64,000 nucleotides of DNA from Neptuniibacter marinus (GTDB lineage: Bacteria > Pseudomonadota > Gammaproteobacteria > Pseudomonadales > Balneatricaceae): positions 29,895-93,894 of the forward strand of contig NZ_LUTR01000012.1 of NCBI RefSeq assembly GCF_001597725.1. The letters are read 5' to 3'. The notes beneath the pieces are model-generated. The model searched no databases, was not told where the DNA came from, and saw only the letters and a program-made list of their open reading frames with translations. Shown one piece after another: positions 10,041 through 18,746 of this stretch. The position numbers and the translations under genes are program-made. Each line of letters starts with the position of its first letter. Positions within the stretch are counted from its first letter, which is position 1.

Positions 10041-10059
10041 TATAATGAGAATCATTCTT
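10041..10059. promoter_or_regulatory. putative Fur box between lptM and cyaY
   Basis: The 19-mer TATAATGAGAATCATTCTT matches the classical Fur consensus GATAATGATAATCATTATC at 15 of 19 positions, counted by hand. It lies about 75 bases before the cyaY start and about 150 bases before the divergent lptM start, so it could serve cyaY, lptM-lysA or both. Iron control is inferred. Confidence 0.5.
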
Positions 10060-10134
10060 CGGATTTTCAGTTTAGCTTGATATACTCCTATGCCATAGCC
10101 CATGTTTGAAGGCTTTAACTAGCCGGAGTGAGAA

Positions 10135-10467
10135 ATGACTGAGAGTGAATTTAACGATCGTGTTGACGCAACCTTAGAACAAATTGAAGAGATTCTAGAT
10201 GAAGCTGAAACAGATATAGATGTACTACAAGGTGGTGGCATACTGACCATTATCTGCGAAAACAAAACTCAGCTTATTTTCACCCGACAAGCTCCTGTTA
10301 AACAGCTCTGGCTTGCCACTAAAAGCGGCGGTTACCATTTTGACTATGATGCGGAACAAGCTAGCTGGGTATTAGACAGTAATGGAGAGCAACTCAGTCC
10401 CTTCCTGACCCGCGCATTTAGTGAACAAGCGGGCGAAACCCTTGAATTTGATTTGGCAGGGGCGTAA
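10135..10467 (+). CDS. cyaY: frataxin-like iron-sulfur protein CyaY
   Basis: A 110-residue bacterial frataxin. An acidic first helix (residues about 2-28) is followed by beta strands with GGILTIICENK, KQLWLATKSGGYHF and the buried tryptophan of ASWVLDSNG. CyaY binds iron and the cysteine desulfurase IscS and tunes Fe-S cluster assembly. The gene is divergent from lptM-lysA-dapF as in E. coli. A good Fur-box candidate lies in the upstream region, and gmhA follows after two bases. Confidence 0.94.
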   Translation: MTESEFNDRVDATLEQIEEILDEAETDIDVLQGGGILTIICENKTQLIFTRQAPVKQLWLATKSGGYHFDYDAEQASWVLDSNGEQLSPFLTRAFSEQAGETLEFDLAGA

Positions 10468-10469
10468 AC

Positions 10470-11036
10470 ATGTCATTTGATAATGCATTGCAGCGCCACT
10501 TCGATACGTTTAACAAACTACAAACAATCAAAGCTGAAACCGAGCAACTGGTAGAGCAGATCGATCTTTGCCTTCAAAAAGGCGGTAAACTTATTTTTAT
10601 GGGCAATGGCGGTAGCGCAGCTGACAGCCAACATTTAGCCGCCGAATTTGTTGTTCGTTACAAAGCCGAAAGAAAGCCTTTATCAGCCATCGCCCTGACG
10701 GTAGACACATCAATACTGACCGCCCATAGTAATGATTACAGCTTTGACACTGTTTTTACCCGCCAAATTCAAGCATTAGCTAAACCAGAAGATCTCATCA
10801 TTGGTATATCTACATCAGGTAATAGCGCAAATATTATTGATGCCATCAAAGCAGCATCTGAAATAGGTTGCAAAACATGGGCTTGGACGGGTTCTCATGG
10901 CGGCCAACTCAATGAGATTGCTGATCATCTCATCCGTATACCATCCGATGAAACCGCACGCATCCAAGAAGCTCATATTTTTATCGGCCACTGGTTATGT
11001 GAAGAGATGGATCGCCGAACGTCAGAAAACACTTAA
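10470..11036 (+). CDS. gmhA: phosphoheptose isomerase GmhA
   Basis: A 188-residue SIS-domain protein. It carries GNGGSAADSQHLAAEF, the phosphate-binding STSGNSANI, and the C-terminal RIQEAHIFIGHWLCEEMD helix of sedoheptulose-7-phosphate isomerases. The enzyme converts sedoheptulose 7-phosphate to D-glycero-D-manno-heptose 7-phosphate, the first step to ADP-heptose for the LPS inner core. HldE and two heptosyltransferases encoded in this window support the call. The replication-initiation protein DiaA is a close paralogue, but conserved SDETARIQEAH favours GmhA. The gene ends within the 3' end of convergent waaA (four shared bases). Confidence 0.85.
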   Translation: MSFDNALQRHFDTFNKLQTIKAETEQLVEQIDLCLQKGGKLIFMGNGGSAADSQHLAAEFVVRYKAERKPLSAIALTVDTSILTAHSNDYSFDTVFTRQIQALAKPEDLIIGISTSGNSANIIDAIKAASEIGCKTWAWTGSHGGQLNEIADHLIRIPSDETARIQEAHIFIGHWLCEEMDRRTSENT

Positions 11037-12310
11037 TCCTTTAAGCAGTATTCATCCGTCAGGGCGTATAGTTTCTCTAATGCGCCCTGATTTTGCATAA
11101 CAAATTGATACCCTGCCTGCCCCTGGCTGCTCAACAGCTCCGTATCGTCTAATAGACGCCTTAGCTCGCCAGCAAGTCCATCAGCATCACTCACAACGGT
11201 TAAGCCACCAGCCTGCTGAAGGGAGTCGCAGATCAACTGAAAGTTAAAATAGTGAGGCCCCATAATAACCGGCTTTTTTAACACCGCAGGTTCCAGTGGG
11301 TTATGTCCGCCACGCTCAACCAAACTGCCGCCAACAAAAGCGATATCTGCAGCAGCCAATAGTTTCATTAACTCTCCCATAGTATCGCCCAGATACACTT
11401 GTGTGCGACTCTCCGGTTGCTGCCCTAAACTACGCCTCGCTAATTTCAGACCAGCTTGCTTAATTAGCTCTGCTACCCGATCAAAACGTTCAGGATGACG
11501 AGGCACAACCACTAATAAAAGATCGGGGTAATCGGATAGTAGTTGCTGATAAACCGCAATCAATTCTGATTCCTCTCCCTCATGGGTGCTCGCACCAATG
11601 AGGACTTTCCGTGATTCGCCCCACATCTGGCGCAATGCGTAGGCCAAACGTTCACTTCCTTCTGGCGCTTTAACATCAAATTTGATTGACCCAGTGACCG
11701 ACATAGAGCGAGAAGGCAGACCTAAATCTAAAAACCGTTGGCCATCAATCTCATTTTGTACGGCTATCATATTGATCTGTTCTAACATCTGCCGCGCCAA
11801 TGTACTAAATCGCATATAACCTCTAGCTGAGCGTTCAGACAACCGTGCATTCGCAACCAGTAAAGGAATAACACTGTGTGCGCAACTATTAACAAGATTC
11901 GGCCATAGCTCAGTTTCTACAATTACGCAGGCCCGAGGATTTAGCTTTTTAATAAAACGTTTGAGAGCACAAGGCAGGTCATATGGACAGTAGTAGTGGG
12001 TCACAGTATCAGCAAAACTTGCCTTTACTCGTTCAGCCCCTGTCGGCGTCATAGTTGTCATCACAATAGGTATATCTGGATAACGCGCCTGAATCAGCTT
12101 AACCAGAGGCACTATAGCTAGAACCTCACCGACAGAAACAGCATGAATCCAGAGCGGCTGCTTGCCCATCTTGTTTTTAGGTTTAAACAAACCCAACCGT
12201 TCTAGCCAGCGCTCTCTATAAGCGGGTGCTTTCAAACCTCGCCACCATAACCGGCCTAAAATAAAAGGCAGCGCGAGATAAAATAAAAAGGTATAGAGCA
12301 GACGATTCAT
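11033..12310 (-). CDS. waaA: Kdo transferase WaaA
   Basis: A 425-residue GT30 glycosyltransferase that attaches 3-deoxy-D-manno-octulosonic acid from CMP-Kdo to lipid IVA on the cytoplasmic side of the inner membrane. Residues 5-25 form the N-terminal membrane anchor. The family motif VETELWPNL, GASTHEGEE near the middle, and GGHNPLEPA in the C-terminal nucleotide-binding domain are all present. It is a lone leftward gene between rightward gmhA and the FAD oxidoreductase gene. Confidence 0.95.
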   Translation of the reverse strand: MNRLLYTFLFYLALPFILGRLWWRGLKAPAYRERWLERLGLFKPKNKMGKQPLWIHAVSVGEVLAIVPLVKLIQARYPDIPIVMTTMTPTGAERVKASFADTVTHYYCPYDLPCALKRFIKKLNPRACVIVETELWPNLVNSCAHSVIPLLVANARLSERSARGYMRFSTLARQMLEQINMIAVQNEIDGQRFLDLGLPSRSMSVTGSIKFDVKAPEGSERLAYALRQMWGESRKVLIGASTHEGEESELIAVYQQLLSDYPDLLLVVVPRHPERFDRVAELIKQAGLKLARRSLGQQPESRTQVYLGDTMGELMKLLAAADIAFVGGSLVERGGHNPLEPAVLKKPVIMGPHYFNFQLICDSLQQAGGLTVVSDADGLAGELRRLLDDTELLSSQGQAGYQFVMQNQGALEKLYALTDEYCLKD

Positions 12311-12465
12311 TACAGTTTTTCAGCCACAAACAAAAGACAGCAATTATATCATGCTTACATGGTTTCTATACCTTAAGTCATTTTTCTCATCAATCCTGAT
12401 AACCTAGCCAGCGCCCCCTGCACTTGCCTATAATGGCCCACTAAACTTTTGCAACGAAGCCTTTT

Positions 12466-13653
12466 ATGAACACCCTAAAGCTTGACCTAATTATTATAGG
12501 TGGCGGTATCGCGGGCCTATGGACATTAAATCGTGCAGTTAACGCAGGTTTTAATGCTATTTTGCTGGAAAAAAGCACCTTAGGTGGAGGGCAATCAATA
12601 CGCTCTCAAGGCATTATTCATGGCGGCACCAAATACGCACTGAGCGGTGTTCTGACACAGGCCTCAAATACAATTAAAGAGATGCCTCAACGCTGGCGTG
12701 ACTGCTTAGATGGCCAAGGTGAGATCAACCTAAACGGTGTAAATATCCTTTCAGATGCCCACTATATGTGGTCAAAAGGCTCTCTTGGCTCTCGCATGAC
12801 AACATTCTTTGCGACCAAAGCTTTTAGAGGGAGGGTTGAAGAAGTTTCCGCTAATGAGCGCCCACAGGTATTCAAAAACAAACAGTTCAAAGGTTCGCTA
12901 TATCGTCTAAATGAGCTGGTTTTAGACATCCCTAGTGTCATCAACAAGCTACGCCAACCAGTAGAAAATAGAATCTATCAGGCCGATATCACTAACGCTC
13001 AGATTAAGAGCGACGGTAAAACCATCAAAGGAATTTTCTTTCCTACCCAAAATCTCCACTTAGAAGCTAATAATTTAGTACTCACTTCAGGTGAAGGTTT
13101 TGAAGCACTAGCTAAAACACTAGATATCCGCCAACCCGAAATGCAGCGTCGCCCTTTGCATATGGTAATGGTTAAACACCAATACGACCTACCAACCTAT
13201 GCCCACTGTATTGGCACTGGCAGTAAACCTGTCGCAACCATCACAACCCATCCCTGTAAGGATGGTCAGCATATATGGTATTTAGGGGGTAACGTCGCAG
13301 AAACTGGCATGGATCGTACAGAGCAAGAACAGATAGCCTTTGCAAAAAAGGAGCTTACTACCCTGCTGCCTTGGGTTGATCTATCTCAGGCGGAATGGGC
13401 AGCGTTTCACATTAACCGTGCAGAACCGAAACAATCAGCACTGGTAAGGCCAGATTCCGCTTATGCAGAAAAAGTAGGTAACTGTATTGTGGCTTGGCCC
13501 ACTAAACTAGCGCTCTCTCCCGACCTTGCCGATCAAGTATTATCTTTATGTGATCAACCTAGCCAAACAGTAGAAAGTAATAGCTTACAGCCCCTACAAA
13601 TACTGCCAAAACCTGAAACCGCAGAGCCTGTTTGGGAGACTCTATTTTGCTAA
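12466..13653 (+). CDS. FAD-dependent oxidoreductase of the DAO/glycerol-3-phosphate dehydrogenase type
   Basis: A 395-residue flavoprotein. The N-terminal dinucleotide-binding motif is IIIGGGIAGLWTL, followed by an acidic residue after the second strand (LLEKS) and a GGQSIRSQGIIHGG segment like that of DAO-family enzymes. The C-terminal half has no extra domain. A FAD oxidoreductase and an aldo/keto reductase are paired in the same LPS neighbourhood (waaA, hldE, msbA) in Pseudomonas, as I recall. The substrate is unknown. No membrane anchor or export signal is visible, so it is probably cytoplasmic. Its end overlaps the start of the next gene. Confidence 0.82.
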   Translation: MNTLKLDLIIIGGGIAGLWTLNRAVNAGFNAILLEKSTLGGGQSIRSQGIIHGGTKYALSGVLTQASNTIKEMPQRWRDCLDGQGEINLNGVNILSDAHYMWSKGSLGSRMTTFFATKAFRGRVEEVSANERPQVFKNKQFKGSLYRLNELVLDIPSVINKLRQPVENRIYQADITNAQIKSDGKTIKGIFFPTQNLHLEANNLVLTSGEGFEALAKTLDIRQPEMQRRPLHMVMVKHQYDLPTYAHCIGTGSKPVATITTHPCKDGQHIWYLGGNVAETGMDRTEQEQIAFAKKELTTLLPWVDLSQAEWAAFHINRAEPKQSALVRPDSAYAEKVGNCIVAWPTKLALSPDLADQVLSLCDQPSQTVESNSLQPLQILPKPETAEPVWETLFC

Positions 13654-14444
13654 AACGTCAGTTGGCTAATACGGGTTTAAATATCTCCCCCCTTGGCTTG
13701 GGAACCGTCAAGCTCGGCAGAAATCAGGGCGTAAAATATCCTACACATTTTGTATTGCCTAGCGATAAGGAAGCCAGCGATCTTATTGCTCTAGCTAAAG
13801 AGTTAGGGATTAATTTAATCGATACAGCGCCCGCTTATGGCAATAGTGAAGAGCGTTTAGGTAAGTTACTCAAAGGACAGCGGCAAGACTGGATTATCTG
13901 TTCAAAAGCAGGCGAAGAGTTTGATAACTCAACAGGTCAATCCAGCTATATTTTCACCCCTGAACATCTGCAATTTAGTGTAGAACGTAGCTTAAAACGC
14001 CTTGATACCGATTATATTGATATGTTGCTAATCCATTCCGACGGTAATGATGTAGAAATCATAGAGCGCTACGGCACACTTCAAGCGTTAAATGAGTTAA
14101 AAGCTCAAGGAAAGATACGCGCAAGCGGGATGTCGACCAAAACTATCGAGGGTGGACTTTTAGCGCTGCAACAATCAGATTGTGCAATGGTCACGTATAA
14201 CTTAGATCACACAGAGGAGGAACCTGTGCTTGATTATGCTGCACAAAATAACAAAGGTATTTTACTAAAAAAGGCACTCGCATCAGGGCATATTTGTGCG
14301 GCTTCAAACGGAGACCCTGTACAAGCCAGTTTTGACTATATCTTTGCTCATCCAGGCGTAACATCCGCGATTATTGGCACCATCAACCCTGACCATTTAC
14401 GCAAGAACATAGCTGCAGCAGAGAACGCTATCAACCGAAGATAG
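13647..14444 (+). CDS. aldo/keto reductase
   Basis: A 265-residue NAD(P)H-dependent aldo/keto reductase with the full catalytic tetrad: Asp59, Tyr64 (DTAPAYGNSEER), Lys87 (CSKAG) and His130 (LLIHSDG). The start chosen is TTG at 13647, eight bases after a GGGAG ribosome binding site. The frame could extend to TTG at 13632, but that start has no suitable site. It overlaps the upstream FAD oxidoreductase gene by seven bases, so the two enzymes are translationally coupled. A substrate cannot be named; proximity to LPS genes hints at envelope or sugar metabolism. Confidence 0.85.
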   Translation: MLKRQLANTGLNISPLGLGTVKLGRNQGVKYPTHFVLPSDKEASDLIALAKELGINLIDTAPAYGNSEERLGKLLKGQRQDWIICSKAGEEFDNSTGQSSYIFTPEHLQFSVERSLKRLDTDYIDMLLIHSDGNDVEIIERYGTLQALNELKAQGKIRASGMSTKTIEGGLLALQQSDCAMVTYNLDHTEEEPVLDYAAQNNKGILLKKALASGHICAASNGDPVQASFDYIFAHPGVTSAIIGTINPDHLRKNIAAAENAINRR

Positions 14445-14449
14445 CGTTC
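14423..14449. terminator. strong hairpin between convergent aldo/keto reductase and hldE genes
   Basis: A perfect 10-bp stem (GAACGCTATC at 14423-14432 with GATAGCGTTC at 14440-14449) spans the stop codon of the aldo/keto reductase gene. It lies just beyond the hldE stop on the other strand. Neither strand has a T-run, so it is an atypical terminator or an RNA 3'-end stabiliser. Confidence 0.4.
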
Positions 14450-14463
14450 CTACCCTTTACGGT

Positions 14464-15897
14464 TTATGCGTCGCTATCTTGCTGAATTTTTTCTACTATT
14501 GCCGTTGTCGAGCAATCATCAAGAAATGACAGTACTTTGACTTCACCGCCATAGCCACGCACAAATTCCCCACCTACAACGCCTTCAATACCGTAATCAC
14601 CGCCTTTAACAAGTACATCAGGACGAACCCGTTCTAATAAGCGTTCAGGTGTGTCTTCATCAAAATAAAGCACCCAATCCACCGCCTCTAAACCGGAGAG
14701 AACGGCCATTCGCCGTTCGACAGGGTTAATAGGCCGACCTGGGCCTTTGAGACGACTCACTGACTCATCGCTATTTATCGCTAATACAAGACGATCACCT
14801 TGAGCACGGGCTTGCGCCAAATAACCTACATGGCCAGCATGAAGAATATCGAAGCAACCATTAGTGAAAACGATGGACTCCCCTGCCGCTCGAGCATCAG
14901 CTAAGGCTATAAGTAGCTGCTCTTCAGTCACGACCCCTTTCTCTGCACCTTGCTCCTTGCTAACCTCTCGACGAAGTTCTGGCGCACTAATCGCCGCTGT
15001 ACCCAGCTTACCAACAACAATACTGGCAGCAATATTAGATAGCGCAACGGCATTAGGGAGATCTTCACCTGAAGCCAATGCAGCCGCTAACGTTGAGATG
15101 ACGGTATCCCCCGCACCTGTCACATCAAACACTTCTCGAGCACGTGCAGGAAAATGTAACTCTTCTTTATTAGCACGAATGAGTGTCATGCCCTGTTCAC
15201 TGCGAGTAATCAGTAACGCTTCAAGGTCCAACTCTTTAACGAGTGCCTGACCTCGTGTGACCAACTCCTCTTCTGTTTTACAAACACCAACAATCGCCTC
15301 AAATTCAGAAAGATTGGGCGTTAGCAGTGTGGCTCCTTTATAGCGACTAAAATCACACCCTTTAGGATCCACCAATATAGCTACATTATTACTTTTAGCA
15401 TCACGAATCAGGCTCTGACAATCAGATAACGTCCCTTTCCCATAATCAGACAGCACCAAAACACCAACATTCTCTAAAAGAGACGAAGTAGCATTGGCTA
15501 GCTGCTCACTATAGTCATGGGAAAAAGGTTCTTCAAAATCCAACCTAATCAATTGCTGATGGCGACTAATCACGCGTAGCTTAGTAATTGTCGGCTCATT
15601 CTCCGCCTTAGAAAAAGCACAGTGTACACGGGCCGATTGCAACTGTTTTTCAAGCGCTACCCCCGCCTCATCATCACCTACCAACCCTACCAGTGAAACA
15701 CCGGCACCTAGTGCGGTGACATTAAGGGCGACGTTTGCTGCCCCACCGGGACGATCTTCATGCTGTTCCACTTTTACAATAGGTACAGGCGCTTCAGGAG
15801 AGATGCGTGAAGTCGGCCCCTGCCAATAACGATCAAGCATCAGGTCACCAACCACAAGTACCTGAGCTTTATCAAAACGTGGCATATGGATTTTCAT
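14464..15897 (-). CDS. hldE: bifunctional heptose kinase/adenylyltransferase HldE
   Basis: A 477-residue fusion enzyme for two steps of ADP-heptose synthesis. The N-terminal ribokinase-like domain (about 1-320) phosphorylates D-glycero-beta-D-manno-heptose 7-phosphate at C1 and shows GDLMLDRYW and the catalytic DVTGAGDT. The C-terminal cytidylyltransferase-like domain (about 345-477) adenylylates heptose 1-phosphate and shows TNGCFDILHAGH and the NSDES-type segment. Length equals the E. coli enzyme. It overlaps upstream msbA by four bases. It supplies ADP-heptose for WaaC and WaaF encoded at 47.5-49.6 kb. Confidence 0.97.
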   Translation of the reverse strand: MKIHMPRFDKAQVLVVGDLMLDRYWQGPTSRISPEAPVPIVKVEQHEDRPGGAANVALNVTALGAGVSLVGLVGDDEAGVALEKQLQSARVHCAFSKAENEPTITKLRVISRHQQLIRLDFEEPFSHDYSEQLANATSSLLENVGVLVLSDYGKGTLSDCQSLIRDAKSNNVAILVDPKGCDFSRYKGATLLTPNLSEFEAIVGVCKTEEELVTRGQALVKELDLEALLITRSEQGMTLIRANKEELHFPARAREVFDVTGAGDTVISTLAAALASGEDLPNAVALSNIAASIVVGKLGTAAISAPELRREVSKEQGAEKGVVTEEQLLIALADARAAGESIVFTNGCFDILHAGHVGYLAQARAQGDRLVLAINSDESVSRLKGPGRPINPVERRMAVLSGLEAVDWVLYFDEDTPERLLERVRPDVLVKGGDYGIEGVVGGEFVRGYGGEVKVLSFLDDCSTTAIVEKIQQDSDA

Positions 15898-17681
15898 TCA
15901 ATATCTCCAGTACTTTCTTTTGAGGACCCTGCAGTTTCACTAAACTGTTTTTTATATAAACCGGCATAGGTACGTCCCATGGCCAATAACTCCTTATGAG
16001 TCCCTTGCTCAATGATCTGACCTTGTTCCATCACCACAATCTGGTCTGCGGACTCTATGGTCGATAACCGATGTGCTATAACCAAAGTGGTTCGTCCTTG
16101 CATCACATTTTCCAATGCCGCTTGAATATGCCGCTCCGACTCAGTATCTAAAGCCGATGTTGCCTCATCAAGAATAAGCACTGGGGCATTTTTAAGAATA
16201 GCCCGCGCTATAGCAATACGTTGACGTTGCCCACCGGACAATTTAGTGCCTTTCTCACCCACTTCCGTGTCCAAGCCGTCACTCATTCTGGCCACAAATT
16301 CCATTACATGAGCGGCTTCCGCGGCGGCAAGAATATCTTTCTCACTCACATTAGGCATGGCACCATAAGCAATATTGTCTCGAATTGTGCCATCAAAGAG
16401 AACTACACTCTGCGTCACTAATGCAATCTGGCTTCGTAATGAGGCTAAGTCATACTCGGCAAGGGATTGACCATCCAGCAAGATATCACCTGAAGTTGGC
16501 TCATAAAATCGAGGCAACAAATTTGCTAAGGTAGACTTACCACTGCCCGATTTACCGACAAAAGCCACTGTTTGTCCAGGAGCGATCGACAGATTAAGGT
16601 TGGTCAATACCGGTTTATTGGGCAGGTAAGAGAAACTTAAATTCTGCAGTTGCAAGCGACCTTCACCTCGCTCACTCACTAACGAACCACTATTTTTCTC
16701 TGTTTCCTCGTCAATGAGTTCAAAGATACTCTGCGCAGCAGCAATACCTCGCTGAATTGCGCCATTAACTTCAGTTAGCGAGCGCAAGGGTTTAGCGATC
16801 AAACCGGCGGCGGTAATAAAGGCAATAAACTGCCCCGCACTCATACCGGTGCTCATTAGCGGGTGTAACGCGAGAAATATCAGGAGCGCTAAAGCACTCG
16901 AAACAATGAGCTGTACAATGGGCGTGCTCAGCGCTTCAGTGGTTGCCATCTTCAAGCTCTGACGCAAGTTTTGCCCACTTGCTTGTTCAAAACGGTGGCG
17001 CTCTTTATCGCTGCCACCAAAGATACGCACTACCTGCACACCCTGTACGTTTTCAGACGCTACATGGGTTACTTCTCCCATGGAATCTTGAATACGGTGA
17101 CCTAAACGGCGAAAACGTTTAGAGGCAACAGCCACGACGAGCGCAATAAATGGGGACACAGCGGCAAAAACTAAAGTTAATTGCCAATTGAGATACAACA
17201 GGTATACAAGCAAACCGATCACAGTCATGCCTTCCCTGACACTAATTTTTAACGACTCCGTTGCAGCATTAGTGACTTGCTCAACGTTATAGGATATTTT
17301 AGAAAGAATATGACCTGATGCATTATTGTGATAATAATCTAAAGGGATAACGAGCAGCTTATCAAACATCACTACGCGTAGTTGATGGACAATATTCCTC
17401 GCTACATAAGCGGTAAAATAGTTACCCATAAACGTCCCTAAACCGCGAGCAAAAGCGATCCCTATTAATGCAAGCGGCCCATATATATAGGCATCCTCTT
17501 TCTGCTCACCTATAGCATCAACAAGATATTCCATAAGGGCAGCAAACCCAGTTTGCGTCGCGGCATAAATAATAAAACCGATAATACCTAGGGAAAAAGG
17601 CAGCCAGTATGGCCGTACGTATGCAAGGAGACGAAGGTATATCTTCATCCCTGTTCCTGATGCTGGAACCTGATCAGTCAT
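15894..17681 (-). CDS. msbA: lipid A export ABC transporter MsbA
   Basis: A 595-residue half-transporter with an exporter-type six-helix membrane domain (about 1-320) and a C-terminal ATPase. Walker A is GKSGSGKST, the signature LSGGQRQRIA, Walker B VLILDEAT, and the H-loop is in VIAHRLST. MsbA flips core-lipid A across the inner membrane. Coupling to hldE, and divergence from the lipid A acyltransferase gene, support MsbA over a generic lipid exporter. Confidence 0.93.
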   Translation of the reverse strand: MTDQVPASGTGMKIYLRLLAYVRPYWLPFSLGIIGFIIYAATQTGFAALMEYLVDAIGEQKEDAYIYGPLALIGIAFARGLGTFMGNYFTAYVARNIVHQLRVVMFDKLLVIPLDYYHNNASGHILSKISYNVEQVTNAATESLKISVREGMTVIGLLVYLLYLNWQLTLVFAAVSPFIALVVAVASKRFRRLGHRIQDSMGEVTHVASENVQGVQVVRIFGGSDKERHRFEQASGQNLRQSLKMATTEALSTPIVQLIVSSALALLIFLALHPLMSTGMSAGQFIAFITAAGLIAKPLRSLTEVNGAIQRGIAAAQSIFELIDEETEKNSGSLVSERGEGRLQLQNLSFSYLPNKPVLTNLNLSIAPGQTVAFVGKSGSGKSTLANLLPRFYEPTSGDILLDGQSLAEYDLASLRSQIALVTQSVVLFDGTIRDNIAYGAMPNVSEKDILAAAEAAHVMEFVARMSDGLDTEVGEKGTKLSGGQRQRIAIARAILKNAPVLILDEATSALDTESERHIQAALENVMQGRTTLVIAHRLSTIESADQIVVMEQGQIIEQGTHKELLAMGRTYAGLYKKQFSETAGSSKESTGDIE

Positions 17682-17813
17682 ATAGATCTATCTTATATTA
17701 CAAATAATTAGTCGTATTGTACCTTGCTAGCCTCTGTTGCCCAACCTTCCATCTAGCTGAGTATTGCTGACATAGGTATAATCCCCTACTGATTCTAGAG
17801 ACATACATAAATC

Positions 17814-18731
17814 GTGAATACATCAACTTCTTTCTTTGCACCCAAATACTGGCCAACATGGCTAGGCATTCTAGTATTAAGGCTACTTGCCTTGCTGCCC
17901 TATAGGCTAGGCTTGGGCTTTGGCCGATTAATCGGTATTACACTGTATTATCTACTACCTAAACGACGTCATGTTACCGACGTTAACTGTAAACTATGCT
18001 TCCCCGAATTAACGCCCCAAGAACGTGAGCAGTTCGTAAAAGATGTATTCAAAAATAACGGTATAGGTATCGTTGAAACCGCATGGGCCTATTGGGGTAA
18101 CAAAAAAAGGCTCATCGCGCGTACCGAATACAGAGGTTTCGAACTCCTCGATGACGCCCTTAGCCTTGGCCGCGGTGCGATTTTACTCGGGGGACATTAC
18201 TCACAACTCGACTTGGGCGGTCTATTGTTTTCAGTTTACAAAACCCCAATAGCGACCACTTATAGGGAGCATAACAATCCTCTTATGGATACAATGATCA
18301 CTAAAGGGCGTTCCTCTTTTAGCATCCCTGTCGAACGAAAAAAAATACGCGAGATAATCAGAAAGCTAAAACAGAACCTCATTATCTGGTACGCCCCTGA
18401 TCAGGACCTTGGGCGAAAAAACTCTGTATTTGTGCCCTTTTTTGGCCAAACAGCCGCAACAATCACAGCCACCACTAATATGGTTAGGTTTAACAATTCG
18501 CCGATTGTTTGTTTGCATCTACGCAGAAAAGAGGATGATTCAGGCTATATTATGGAGATTGTTCCTGTTCCAGACTTTCCCAGTGGCGATGAAGTTGAAG
18601 ACGCGCGTTTAATGAATTTAGCGATAGAAGCGGGAGTAAGGAAAGCACCCACCCAATACATGTGGGTACATAAACGTTTCAAAACACAGCCCGACGGCGA
18701 CCAAAAACTATATAACACGAAAGAACGCTAA
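17814..18731 (+). CDS. lpxL: lipid A late acyltransferase, LpxL/LpxM family
   Basis: A 305-residue membrane-anchored acyltransferase. The N-terminal hydrophobic helix spans about residues 15-48. The catalytic HX4D motif is His128 to Asp133 (GGHYSQLDLG), and APDQDLG and the C-terminal MWVHKRFKTQP stretch are typical. It adds a secondary acyl chain to Kdo2-lipid A. LpxL and LpxM cannot be separated by eye; the symbol follows the more general member. The start is GTG. It is divergent from msbA across 132 bases that must hold both promoters, and it starts a rightward run of LPS genes. Confidence 0.87.
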   Translation: MNTSTSFFAPKYWPTWLGILVLRLLALLPYRLGLGFGRLIGITLYYLLPKRRHVTDVNCKLCFPELTPQEREQFVKDVFKNNGIGIVETAWAYWGNKKRLIARTEYRGFELLDDALSLGRGAILLGGHYSQLDLGGLLFSVYKTPIATTYREHNNPLMDTMITKGRSSFSIPVERKKIREIIRKLKQNLIIWYAPDQDLGRKNSVFVPFFGQTAATITATTNMVRFNNSPIVCLHLRRKEDDSGYIMEIVPVPDFPSGDEVEDARLMNLAIEAGVRKAPTQYMWVHKRFKTQPDGDQKLYNTKER

Positions 18732-18746
18732 TTTTAGGAGACGCGT

